A DNA stretch of 64,000 nt from Choanephora cucurbitarum (lineage: Eukaryota > Mucoromycota > Mucoromycetes > Mucorales > Choanephoraceae). Position 1 is the first letter of the stretch, and every line of letters begins with the position of its first letter. Under the pieces are notes generated by a model, which ran no database searches, was not told the DNA's origin, and worked only from the letters and a program-made list of their open reading frames with translations. Location: NCBI GenBank assembly GCA_025331435.1, contig JAIWNI010000020.1, positions 296,022-360,021 of the forward strand, written 5' to 3'. The translations under genes and the position numbers were made by a program. Positions 12,180 to 26,084 of this stretch are shown one piece after another.

Positions 12180-12702
12180 TGTTATTCAAGTACAAAAAAA
12201 AATAGAAGTGAAAATCCTGTTCGGGTAAAGGGGATTATTTTTTGTCTTCCCTCTCAGTCTATCCGCTTCTCTCGCACATAGTTGGGTTGCTCTCTTCCCC
12301 CTCTAATTTTTTGTAATAAAAGATGACGCAGGCAAACACTACCCAATCAAATGCTATTTTGTTATAGCTTAAAATTTTGATTTCATAAAATTGTTTCGCT
12401 TTTGCTTTTCACGCGCCGGTAATAACGCGTAAGATTAGCGATGAACACGGTCGCTACAGCCCCCTCCCCTCCCTTTCCTCCCTCGCCTGTAGAAAAATAG
12501 GCTCGTCTAACTCCGCCAAGTATCCCCCACTTTTTCGTTTTTGTCTGAAGCAAGCTTCTTTTTTTAGTGCGAGAGCGGGGGGCTGGACAGGAAAAATGTT
12601 CGCTCCTATAGTATACGCTGTCGCAAAAAAAAAAAAAGATGGTCGCAAATAGCCCAAAGAAAAACTTTTTTCTTTCACCCCTTTCCTCTCGAATTATAAG
12701 CT
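12180..12702. promoter_or_regulatory. Shared divergent promoter of ATP16 and ATP2
   Basis: 523 bp between two start codons of subunits of the same F1 complex, transcribed outward. The sequence contains C-rich and T-rich tracts (12290-12310, 12460-12480), a run of 13 A at 12626 and gcgcgc-type CG sites (12411-12430), all unlike the flanking AT-rich DNA. Joint regulation is an inference from the arrangement. Confidence 0.6.
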
Positions 12703-14563
<1,861 letters not shown>

Positions 14564-15541
14564 GTTTAATGTTCCAAATATTGTTTCCTATACTGTTTCT
14601 TGTCTTAAAAAATAAATCAAATTTAAAGAAAAAATGAAATGTGCTGTTAGTTTTGCCTTATTGCTTTGATGCTACAATGACGAGAAATGGTAACCTTAAA
14701 AATCATGTGTCATCTTACAGGCCATATAGTCAAATATGAGGGCTGTTTGGTTTCGAGATCGAAGATTTTGTCTCTATTAAGAGGATAGATATTAAATGCT
14801 TTTCTAAACAACGTATTAATATCAACACAAGTGTGAGCTCAATTCGTAAAGTATAAAATATACTCAACCTACTACGAATCGTTTTGGCCATATCTTTGAT
14901 TAGATGCTTCAACATTACTGCTTTGTCAAGCCTATATTCGGAACTAAACACCCGAATTAAGTTTTGGCAGCCGCCACATTTGTATGAATAACAATACCAT
15001 CACCTTTATGCTTCATTTTGGTTATGTCAGGTTTGTGGCAGGACTCTATGATAAACTATAAGCTTTTATTAAATACAATTTTAAGAAGTCTTTGAAAATA
15101 TGGTTGGATGAATCATCAACCTCGTTATATGCAGCAGTTCTATTGTTTATTTCGGCTATTGTCACAAAATCTTTTTCTTGAACATCCAATTCATAAAAAC
15201 GAATAACAAAATAATTGCGAAAGTTTAATAAGTAACTGTTTTTCACACCTTGAGACCTATCTACAACACAACTGTCTTGAAGACCCAGGTCGATCTAACT
15301 AAATCAGATTAAGTCTGGCTAAAAAGTGTTAAGTTAGATTAGATCTTAAAAAGGGGGACGATTGGTTTTCTACAACCAATCGCTCGGTTTATTACATAGC
15401 ACTGCATTATTCCAGCAGACATATCAGGTCTGACGCAAACAAAAGAAAACAAAATACAATATATAAAAGAAAAAGATAGGTATACATAAAAGAGGAAGAG
15501 ATTGTTTACATCAAAATTTGGAAGTGATTTCTTCGATGGAA
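14564..15541. other. Intergenic region with an inverted repeat
   Basis: No recognisable gene; the two short leftward open frames (14730-14951, 15046-15246) match nothing I know. A perfect 9-bp inverted repeat, cgattggtt / aaccaatcg with a 6-nt loop, lies at 15359-15382. Beside it is a looser palindromic stretch with gatctaa at both ends (15291-15344). It may be a worn transposon end. Confidence 0.5.
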
Positions 15542-17575
15542 CTAAAAGTGCAGGATCAGGTTAACAGCATCCGGGTCAAGACCATCGTTTTCAATTTCAA
15601 TACGAATATCTTGTTCTTCTTTAAGATCTTGAATGACTTCGCTATCTACTTTGACAACAATCGACTTGTCTTTATTGTCAATCTTTCGATAGACATTGAC
15701 AATCGTCTGCTTTATGTCCAAACGTTGAGACACCTTATCAATGAATTCAGACAGTGTCAAGTGTTCTAAATAAATAGCGCGGAATATATTTGATGACATG
15801 AATCGAACCAACAGACTCAGTTCTGTTGATGAAGTTAAGTAAACAAAGGTCTTTTTTGTTTTGTTTTTTATCAACTTACTTGCAACGCGTCGCCGCCGTT
15901 GAGGTATATAAGTAGGATCAACATCAAGAGCTAAGTTGTTATTAATTTGAGATGAATAACTACTGAGAATTTCAGCGTGACTTTCAGAGTAACTACTAAA
16001 AGAGCGCTTCATACTTGTTGGAAGCATACTGGGTACAGAAGGAGATGAAGCAAGTATAGACGGAGGTAGCAAAGCTCCAGTGTGAGTTGGAGAACCAATA
16101 CTGCCACCTGCGATGTGTTGCTGTGGATGTTGTGGTTGAAGCAGCCCCTTGTTTTCAAAGATAGAGGTATATGATGGTTGTAGATCATCTTCGGGAGATA
16201 CTAGTTCCTTGAATAAAGTATAGGGTAAAGTAGGTGAGTATGTCAACCAAAATGGATGCGGTTCGCCGTTTTTTCCACGAAGCTTTTCCAGCTGGCGTTC
16301 AATGTGCTTGGCATCATCTTTATTTTTTCTTTCTGCACCCTAAGAAAATGAAGAAGTCATTAAGTGACACAGTTGTCAAACAAAATTTGTATTGTCTTAC
16401 CTTGTCTCGAAATAGTTTGATGCGACAATAGGTTTTTTCATTAAAGAATTGGGAAAACCTTATGTCTTGCTCAGAAGGAAGCTGTTCACTTTGAATTTGA
16501 AGACGAAGAGGGATGCCCTTGACTCCCTTTATTCTTGAGAAATCTGTAGATAGACAGTTGAATCGTATATGAATAGTGGCACCTTGTTTACCATTCCATT
16601 TAAATGAGACTCGGTCAAACATTCTTCCGTCGATAGCCTGAGCACCACTTGATCTTGCCAAATCTGGAAGAAGATTGAAAAAAGTTTAAATTTTAAAACA
16701 ACATGTATAAAAGTTAAAGGGATTTGTGTTACCTAATTCAACAGCTTTTGCTTCATCAGAATCTTTTTGTTGAGTCAGCCAAAACTTCCAATAATCAGTA
16801 GCACTCATGCGGTGATTTTCATCATGAAAGGTGATGGAAACAGTGCTATTGATATCACCATCATATCTTTGAGTATCGTTTAAAACGATAGTATAGTATT
16901 GACCTATATTGACGACAGTTTTTAATTTTATTCTTAAAACTGTTGTATGTATTATACCTTTATTTAGATATGTTAATGCAGGCTCATCTGATTTTTGCGA
17001 AGCTGCAGTAGGAGCTTTTTAGGATAGATGAAGTAAGTGCATTTGCTTTCAAAGGTAAATTCAAATGGATAGCAAAATACGTACCTTCAAGTCGAACCTC
17101 GAAGCGAATTGGACTACTATAAAACCAAAAACAGTGGTCAGTTACACAGAACTTTGAATGTTTTTTCTCTCCTCAATGCAAGTCTTGCATGGGTTACACA
17201 GTTTTATGTCGATTGCTTTTTGATCGGACAACTTTCCGGAAAACTTACTTTGATTGAGACCTGTAACGATGATGTTGTGCGGTTGAAACAATACTTGTAG
17301 GTGATGAAGGTGATATAGACATTGGCATGTGAGGAGATGACATGTTGTAGCTTTCCATTGTTGGATAATTATAATGATTCAATATTTGAGGACTAGAGAG
17401 TGGGCTGTTGAAAGAAGGAGGCGAGTTATAAAGGATTTTTTGTTGAACGGGATGATAATAATATGGATAACTATGAGCAAGCTTATAAGCTAAAAGTTCA
17501 AAGAGAAGAGGCAGAAAGAAAGAAAAAAGAAATATACCTTTCGGTTGAGAAACTAAGATGACTACTGCTAAGCAT
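15542..17575 (-). CDS. CP2/Grainyhead-family transcription factor
   Basis: Read leftward from the ATG at 17575. A Ser/Tyr/Pro-rich N-terminus precedes the CP2 DNA-binding region: RYSSPIRFEVRLEAPTAASQKSDEPALTYLNKGQYYTIVLND, then STVSITFHDENHRMSATDYWKFWL, FDRVSFKWNGKQGATIHIRFNCLSTDFSRIKGVKGIPLRLQI, KTYCRIKLFRDKGAERKNKDDAKHIE and PFWLTYSP. The GAERK(N/M)KDD motif and TYLNKGQ are diagnostic of this family. A Ser/Pro-rich linker and an RRRRVASK basic stretch lead to a C-terminal ubiquitin-like / dimerisation region ending NLILHF. Family members control wall and epithelial barrier genes in fungi and animals; targets here are unknown. At least six introns. The first exon join (17532 region) skips to an internal AG at about 17475 and is the least certain. 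Confidence 0.85.
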
Positions 17576-20500
17576 TATAAATACAAATTTTGACAACAAA
17601 TACCAGAAATAACCTTGTTGTTAGAAACTAAACGAGAGTAAAAAATGAATGATAAGGTTTTTAAGAAGAAGAAAAAAAGAATAGGCAGAAAAGAACTGAG
17701 AAAAGCATAGATGCTATTCTGACTTTTATTGACATTTCATCTCCTTACAAGTACAAGTGTCTCCTTTTTGCACTCAGCCACATACATCAAGCACTCGTTA
17801 CTTGATCTCTCTTACGTAGCAATTATGTGATAGTAATGGTTAGGAGAAACTGCACACAAACTTTCTTTTGAATCATTTATCGCCTGATTCTAATTAATTG
17901 AATGCTACCGAAGAGCACAGACGGTTTTTTATAAACTCAATTACGTTTTTAGCGCATGGTAGATCCAAAGTCTCTTTTCGCTCCCCTCCCTCATCTTAGA
18001 CCAAAGACAGAATAAAGCTATTGCTGTGTATCGTTAGATCTTTCCCTCTGTTAGCGTCACTTAACTTAAAGGCAAATCGCTTATTTTTGTAAATCCGACT
18101 GGAAGAAGAACAGTGATGGTATTGTTTGTTTTACAGCATAGATCATTTAAGAGAGAAACGATAAGCGAAAACGCCCATGAATAGATGACGTTCTGTACCA
18201 TCAAAATACGAAATTACTTTATCTCTTTACTGATGAGAATTGGTTCACGTCTTTTGTTTCCTGAAAAGTGTAACGCTGCATTCAAAATGCCAGAGATTGT
18301 ATTAGAAAATTTCCTATTTCTCTCTTGCTGGTTTCACCACACCTTCTTTCTGTTACAAACAGATGTGCACATCGAGAAAGGATAATATGTTTTATGCAAA
18401 TATTTTCTTCTTCATTTACTGATGCAAATAGTGCTTCTAATAAATCAAATAAATCTTGTTGAACAACAGTGATTCCTTTTCTTTTGCAATAAACAGAACG
18501 CTATGACCTTTGCTAAAGTTTTCAATCAAATACTTATGTTTGTAGTCTTCTCATAAAGTCAAATGGAACTTGGTATGACACATTCTGTTTTCAACGGATT
18601 TGTAGGAACCAATAAATCGCTTGGTATTGACAGCTGGAAAACTTATTAATAGAATCGAAGACCCGGCTTCAAGATCAGTCTCTCCTTTAGATTTTTAGGT
18701 GATATGGTAATCTGCTCTCTTATACATGTAAATATTATGAAGAATGTGATCGACGCTGATTTTTTGCTTATCATAATAGGGCATATTTTGCTTCGCTTTT
18801 TGTTGTCTTTGTCCTCTCTGTAACTATTGTTCTTATTGTGTTTTTTTTTGGGGGATAGAGAATGCATTTCCTTTTTTTGTTAGTGTGGCACTAAAATTCT
18901 ATTTTCCCTTGGTTTTGACTGCTGATCAATTTTTCATTTGTAGCCACTTACTATATTGTTTCATGAGTGTACCTTGCTTCTCTCTCAAAAAGGCAATATT
19001 GTATCTGAAAACGACTGAACCATAAATAACTATTCTGTTATCTCAGCTTAGTCTTTCTATGCATTATGTAGAATGTCTTACTACTATGCAGAATTCATAT
19101 TATGACAACTCAGCTAAGAGTACCTGTAACGTCATAAAGGTTTAACTTTGGCTTAATCCCCATCTGTTTCATTTTGTTTGAGCAAGCAACTCACTTATGT
19201 TCTCGCTACAAGCTCTTAATACCGCCTTATGAAGAAGAACTTAAATGTCTAGTTTGCGCAGCGCACTGATAATTTACAGCCACTAAGAAAAAAAAGAAAA
19301 AGAAAAAAAAAGCTTAACCATATAACTTTTCAGTGCATGCTTTAGATGAGACGTTTTTAGTATATAAACGTAGCTTTCCCTGTTTAGGTGTACAGTATTT
19401 GGAAATTCGACTCCTATAGTTCAATTTGAGTATTGCTATTTTAATACACAGACACATGAAATAAAACAAAGCGATAATTCTTGAAGTGAAGTGAGCTATA
19501 GAAGATTTCCCAAGGCAAGACGCAGATAGCATTCCTAGATTTGTTTAGTTATCACAACCGGTAATGGGTCGTACATAAGTACGCCAAGTATTGACAGAAA
19601 GAAGAGGTATCAAAATCAATGCTGGGAATTTAGTATGTCAAGTCGTCTACTTTAATTTCTAAGCAAGTTTATTCTTTCATAGCTCAACAAAGCAGGATCC
19701 TAACAATAATGCACATATCTAATCTACAGCAAAAGAAGAAACATTGAAAATCGTTTCGTTAGCTGAATGATTGATGGGTTTTCTTCCTCGTAACACTGGA
19801 ACCTTTGAAAGTTCGAAGAAGGCTGGGTTCATTAAACAAACGGAACCTTATTTTTTTAAGGTACTATCACAGCAATACAATATTCGTATCACTAGATTCT
19901 AGAACAGCTAGCTCTATAGGTTTTATGAGTACAAAGTTTAATCTTCACTTAGTGAACAATTGCATTTATGAACCAGTTTGAATAGTTTTATTCGTTTAAT
20001 CAAACCTTAAGAGCCTTTCTTCTTTGCACATGTACAGATAAAGACTGTGTATAAAAAAAATCAACATCTTTTCCTTCCTTCTAGTTGTCTTGATCTATGC
20101 ATGCATTTCTATAATCAAGTGAGTGCACTCATTCAACAATATTTGTGGCATTTTTTGATTCACTAACAAGATTGCAAGAAACCGATGATGAAGAAAAATG
20201 AGAAATTACAGTGATACAGATAACAACTTCTCCTGAAATATCAGACTAAAAGAGAAAAGAAGCAGCAGGTACAATAGATTGCTCCCTTAAGAAGATAAGA
20301 ACTTACGAGAGTCAGTGTTAGGAAAATTGCTCAAGTAGGTCCAGAACAATATGTATGTATACTTCGGCTTTTATCATCGGTATAACATCCAATGTTGATA
20401 TAGTGTATAAACGAATCAACAATACAATTGATAAGCACAGACTACAAGGAATTGCTTGAAATGCAAACATTTGTCGGATGTCATGGAAGTAGATGAACAC

Positions 20501-22151
20501 ATAAATAATGGTATTTTGAATATAACTTGTGAGAACACTTATAATGAATCTGCTTGATTCATTAGCTCAAAATTTATCATAGTTTTGCAGGCTCGCTTCA
20601 AATACATTTCGCAAGAAATAAATAACTCTTGATGCATTTACAAAGCAACAGAACAGAAGCAATTCAAATAAGACTTCACGTACAAGCACCGTTGTTTGCA
20701 AATCTATTTCAGTAATGTAACTGACACGATATTACAACAACTGAATACCTAAATTTTAATTCTTAGTTGCAAATGGTTTCTATAAGTACACAAGAGAGTA
20801 AAACAATGATCCAAGCTCTTTCATCAACCGTCTAGCTATGAAATCAATTCCCTAACTACGCTGAAAGAAAAATTGCTGTTTCTATTTCTACAATCATAAA
20901 TTGAATTCCTTAAGCCCAAGTGCATAGAAAAGACTTACGTGCGAAGACAGGAAAGGTAATGAACATTCTTGGATGACTGTGTACTTTCCCTCATCCAACT
21001 TGACAACTATTTGAGTTGAACTAACTGTAGAACACAACTTGATTAACCGAAACTAAACGGTCCCTCAACAAAATAGATTCAAATGTAAGACAGCCAAGTA
21101 AATGTGGTTAAAGCACAAGAATGTGGGATCTCAATATCAGAGCATATCTGCATATTAGAAGCACCATTGACCGAAGAAACAAAGACTTTAAAAACAAGAG
21201 ATGTTAGAAGCAGAAATCTCTATAAACTTCTTTAACTTTGTTCCTTGTCGAGGTTCGGATTCTAGCCTATATGGAAAGCATATTCGCATTCATCTTGTTC
21301 ATTCTAGTTAAGACGTTTCTCGCTCTCGCTCTTGTTTCGACTTATCTTTTGTTAGCAATATCAGTCGAGTTAATTGCTGTTTTGCAAATGAATAATTATC
21401 CAAAAAGGGAGCATCTATGTTCACTCAACCACATAGCAAAAAAATAAAACAAAAATCTGATTGATATACTAAAGATTCAGCAACAACAAATGTAGCAACC
21501 ATTTTGCCAACCAATCGACGATGCTTGGCTTGCGTGATGCTTGTGTATAAGAAAGATAGATCTCCTCTCAGGCGCTCTATTAAGCATGCAATAATAAGCC
21601 AGAAGCTTTTCTGAGCTGTTTCGAGCAGATACTGGCAGAAAAGCAAAAAAAAAAAAAAAGAACTGTAAATATAAAATGTGTATGTTCCAAAATTGAATGG
21701 TTAGAATAAAAAAGTATCAGCATGAAAAAAGACACCATTTGTTATAGAGAAGGATCCATGTCCATAAGTAAATAAAAGAAGCTTTTCTGGTAGAGACATC
21801 ATGTGTTAGTATTGATTGGTCAACTGATATCGTAAAACAGATAAAAAAATAGGAATACTTTTGGTATAATTTTGAGCAACAATAACAATAGCAATGATGA
21901 TGTTATACTTGATTCAAAAGTAACAGTCTTCAACACTCTGCTTGAATTTGAGATAAGCGAAGCACTAGAGTTAAGAACTCAAGATAGTAATCAGGCAAAC
22001 AACGAATTATAAAAAACCAATTTTCTTAGACATGTTTGTCTGCTAATGCATTTCAAAGTCATGAATCGCTCTCTCAAAGAGGCGTTTATTCTTTTTTCCT
22101 CTTATGACGATCAGTATCTCAAATGACTAAATGGGGATTTACTAATCCTTT
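17576..22151. other. Gene-free region
   Basis: 4.6 kb of AT-rich DNA with only short chance open frames (the longest about 73 codons). None has a recognisable motif or a plausible splice partner. No tRNA passed inspection. This is likely long upstream regulatory DNA of the CP2 gene plus decayed repeats. Confidence 0.5.
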
Positions 22152-22563
22152 CACTGTAAAAAAAGAAAAGGTCTTTTAAAGGCTAAAAAAACCTTCTCCA
22201 TCAGGTTTTTGTGACCAAATCGCAGGCTTTTCAAAGGTCATTTTTGCTGATTTTTTGAAATTAAACCAATCACGAAAGTTTTTCTTCTTAACCTTTAAAG
22301 ACAAAGGCTAATTAGAGGTTTTTTGAAGGTTTTTTATCGGCTTTTTAAAATTGTGGTTCTTTACGGAGATTCAAAGTCCAAAGAACCCTCCAAAAACCTC
22401 TAATTAGCCTTTGTCTTTAAAGGTTAAGAAGAAAAACTTTCGTGATTGGTTTAATTTCAAAAAATCAGCAAAAATGACCTTTGAAAAGCCTGCGATTTGG
22501 TCACAAAAACCTGATGGAGAAGGTTTTTTTAGCCTTTAAAAGACCTTTTCTTTTTTTACAGTG
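22152..22563. mobile_element. Foldback MITE with 172-bp perfect inverted arms
   Basis: The arms 22152-22323 and 22392-22563 are exact reverse complements by direct reading and are separated by a 68-bp loop. Ends are CACTGTAAAAAAAG...CTTTTTTTACAGTG. Both flanks read ttt, compatible with a 3-bp target duplication, although the flank is T-rich so this is weak. CACTG ends with a 3-bp duplication suit the CACTA/EnSpm superfamily. The element has no coding capacity. Perfect arms indicate recent insertion or gene conversion. Confidence 0.85.
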
Positions 22564-23308
22564 TTTTTAGGAAAATTTGCCTATACAATTTGGATCCTGC
22601 TATTAATTAGGTGAGGGATTTTCACTACCATTTTTTTTTCTATATTGTTCTTTTGAGTATGACTTGAGACAAGCAACTGTGGCTATAATATCTATCTAGT
22701 TTTGACTTGTTGAGTACAACTAAAAGTATTTACGCGTTCCATCACAAATCTTATCAATGTTTTTTTTTCTTTGTGATCTTGTATCAAATAACAAAAACTT
22801 CAGTACGTGTGAACATGAAAAATCGACTTGGGAAAATGAGCTTAATAAAGTAGATCTGATGTGTTCCTTGACGACTACAAACAACAGTATACAGAAAAGA
22901 TAGGTAGGCTCGTTTCTCTCTCTCTCTCGCTCTCTTTCTGTTTGTAGAAGCGAGAGCTATCGAGCCATACACTTATTCATACGAATTAAATATAATGTTG
23001 TTGGTGATTTGTTCTGTTTTCATGCAGCTTTTGAGTGTCATACAGCTATTCTGTGTGACAGAAAAATCAAAATCCTTTGATTCGTCTCCACACTTTAATT
23101 TTCTATCCTTTTTTCTCATGCTGCGTTGAAAGTTTAACCTTCTTAGGTACATGTTTCTTAACTATGACACGAAGATTGATATTTATATTTTTAGGTATTT
23201 CGCATGACCCCAGAAAGAGACAAGGAAAGACATAAAAAAAGAGTTATCTAGTGTCTCAGAAGCAACTTTTTTTTTCTTTCTTTCGTTTTCTCTATCTGTA
23301 TTTTCGAA
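22564..23308. other. Intergenic, upstream of lactate permease
   Basis: No coding signal. It contains a (CT)n-rich tract at 22914-22937 and CT-rich DNA (23265-23290) just before the lactate permease start. Confidence 0.4.
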
Positions 23309-25531
23309 ATGGTGAATGTTCCTATTGCGCCTGAGGGTATTGAGAATCAAGTATCTTTTGTGCAGCCCTTAGCACCTATAGGGGGTAGCTTAGTAGGCTC
23401 CTTTTTTGTTGGCTTGATCCCTCTACTGCTTGTTTTGGTTTTGTTGGGAGTGTTCAAATTACCTGCGCATTATTCGTCGTTTGCAGGATTGATTGTGTGG
23501 TACGTTAAAGTCCTATCCTTTTTGATCATAAGTAGAAACTTATGTATAGATTGTTAGTATATTTATTGCTATATTTGGTTGGCATATGCCTGCTCAACAG
23601 GCATTTGAGTCAATTGGGAATGGAATTGTATTTGCCAATTGGCCCATTATGTGGATTGTTGTGAATGCGATGTGAGTCAATCATATATGCTCTTAATGTC
23701 TTCTGATCTCATTGTACAAACTTCAATTGAACCTCAGGTTTATTTACAACACTGCAGTCCAATCCGGCGTATTCTCTTATTTCCGTCGTTGGATCTTAGC
23801 CTATACACCGGCTGATAAGCGAATCATTCTTTTGATTGTTGGTTACAGTTTTGGCTCACTACTAGAAGGTATTTGTAATCAGATCATCCTAATCGAAACA
23901 AAGTAAAAGGAAATTGTTTACCAAAAAAGATACAATATCTGTTTAGGTGTTGCTGGATTTGGTACTCCAGGTGCTATCTGTTCATCATTAATGGTATCTT
24001 TAGGGTAAGTCGAGGTACTCAACCATACACAACCTTAAGACAAATGGCTGACAACTTTTTTTTTTACTTTTGGAAAAATGAATAGGTTTGATCCTTTGGA
24101 CGCTTTAACATACACACTCATTTTTGATACAACACCCGTTGCTTTTGGTGCTTTAGGTATTCCGGTGACTACACTGGCTACGATTACAGGACTTCCTGTA
24201 ATGAGTCTGTCAGCCATGATGGGCCGTCAATTACCTCTGATCAGCCTGTTCCTTCCTCTCTATGCCTTAGGTTTCTATGCTGGTATGCGAGCTGGTATAG
24301 CTGAATGCTGGCCTGCTGCCATTGTAGCTGGGTTATCATTTGCAGTAGTCCAAGTAAGATTTGAATTTTTACTTTCTAGAGAAAAAAAAGAAGACGGAAA
24401 AACTTATAGAGAACGGAATAGGCTATCTTCGCAAATTTGGTGGGTCCTGAACTTCCGGATCTGATTGCTGGTCTTGCCTCTTTGATTTCAATTATTGGAT
24501 TTGTGCAGTACTGGAAGCCTAAATACAGGCCAGAATTTGCTGCAGCACTTGCATCTACTGAAAAACAAAACACTGACGAAGAGCGAAATGTAGACAACAG
24601 CTCTTCAATAAATGAGGGAGCAGAAGCCTCAACAGAAGATTCAAGCAAAGAAAAACAATATGAAAAGGCTGTTACACATAACGAAAATGTGCCTCTAACA
24701 AAACTTCAAGTAGAGAAATTAAGCTGGTGGGAGACATTTTTGGGATGGAGTCCATGGCTGATCATTGTGGTTGTCGTTATCATGTAAGATGTCATCCCTG
24801 TTTTATGCGTTGTATATGAGTATTAATGAAGTAATTCTTCCAAACTATAGCTGGTCCTTTGCAAAAGTGCCTCAGCATGGAAAATATTAGTTCAATGGCC
24901 GCATTTACATCAAGAAGTCTATCTGACTCTTTATGGAAAACGATATGATGCTATTTGGACATTTGAGCCTTTAGCAACTGGAACTGCCATACTGATATCG
25001 TCCATACCGTTTATGGGCCTTGTTCTTTTGAATGGTTCTCATCCTCGTGTTTTTTGGGACTCCCTTGTCATCACGGCCAAGCAGCTTTTCCTTCCTATCT
25101 TGACTGTTTCTTTCATCATGGCCTTTGCTTATCTCTACAATTACTCTGGCATTGCTTATACAGTTGGTCTAACATTGTCGTCAGTGGGTAAAGGATTTCC
25201 TTTTTTGTCTGCATGGCTTGGATGGCTTGCCTGCTTTCTTTCTGGAAGTGATACGTCTGCCAATTCGCTGTTCGGTAACCTTCAGGTGGTAGCTGCCAAT
25301 CAAATAGGATTGAGTGCTGTCTTAATGGCCAGTACAAACTCTAGTGGGGCTATCACATCCAAGATGATTTCGCCTCAAAACTTAACAACAGGCGTTTCTA
25401 CAATTGGATTGCAAGGTCAAGAAGGCCGTGTACTTCGTCGAACTATTCTTCATTCTATTTTTATGGTTTGTATTGTGGGCGCAATTACATGTGTTCAACA
25501 ATATGGTATACCTGGCATCATTCCTTCTTAA
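23309..25531 (+). CDS. L-lactate permease (LctP family)
   Basis: Proton-coupled uptake of lactate or related hydroxy-acids across the plasma membrane. Seven or so exons join in frame (23309-23499, 23558-23671, 23738-23868, 23947-24002, from about 24086, and so on; the last acceptor is AAAAG near 24857). Family landmarks are SIGNGIVFANWPIMWIVVNAM, LLEGVAGFGTPGAICSSLMVSLG, FDTTPVAFGALGIPVTTLA, AGMRAGIAECWPAAIVAGLS, FANLVGPELPDLIAG, WLACFLSGSDTSANSLFGNLQ and MASTNSSGAITSKMISPQNL. It has about 12-14 membrane segments and a charged cytoplasmic loop (24540-24690). LctP is a mainly prokaryotic family, so ancient transfer into the fungal line is a reasonable inference. The many introns show long residence. 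Confidence 0.9.
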
Positions 25532-26084
25532 AATCTTATTATACTGTCTTCTTTTAACAGTAGACTTAATCTTTACTTTTCTTTTATGTTCTTATCTTAT
25601 CAAAAACCAATTTACCTTGACACTTTTCCATTTCCCTGCCCCTTACTAACTTTCTATATGGGCCAGATTGTTATTAAAAAAAGAAAAAGCATATTTTTTT
25701 AGAACACCTGATGCACTGAAAAAAAGAATACTAATGTCGAAGCAAGGGAGCACGAGGGAAAAAATGGGGGACCTTCAATCCAATAGTATGTCATACTCTT
25801 TATTCCAGAATAAAACGGAGGCCTAAAAAAGATTGAACTGCATCACAACGCCCAGAAGATGAAAGCTTTCTTTGTTTATGGGAAATTAGCCTAGAATTGT
25901 TCTGTATCACAACATCTTTAATTAGCAATAGAGATTGACACTTTGAACTTCAAAGACGATCACATTTTATCTAGAAAAAGTTTCTTTGTTGTTCGATGAC
26001 CTTATAATTAAGCTTATCTTTCTTGTTGTTTTCTTCTTTTTTTCTCTCTATCTCTCTTCTATTCTCTTCAATTTCTTCTTGAAC
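25532..26084. other. Intergenic region
   Basis: No gene is visible. CT-rich tracts at 26020-26075 mark the probable leader of the GATA gene. Confidence 0.4.

Noticed and set aside
21240..21270. tRNA B-box-like ggttcggattc
   Set aside because: No matching upstream D-arm or acceptor stem; lies in gene-free DNA.
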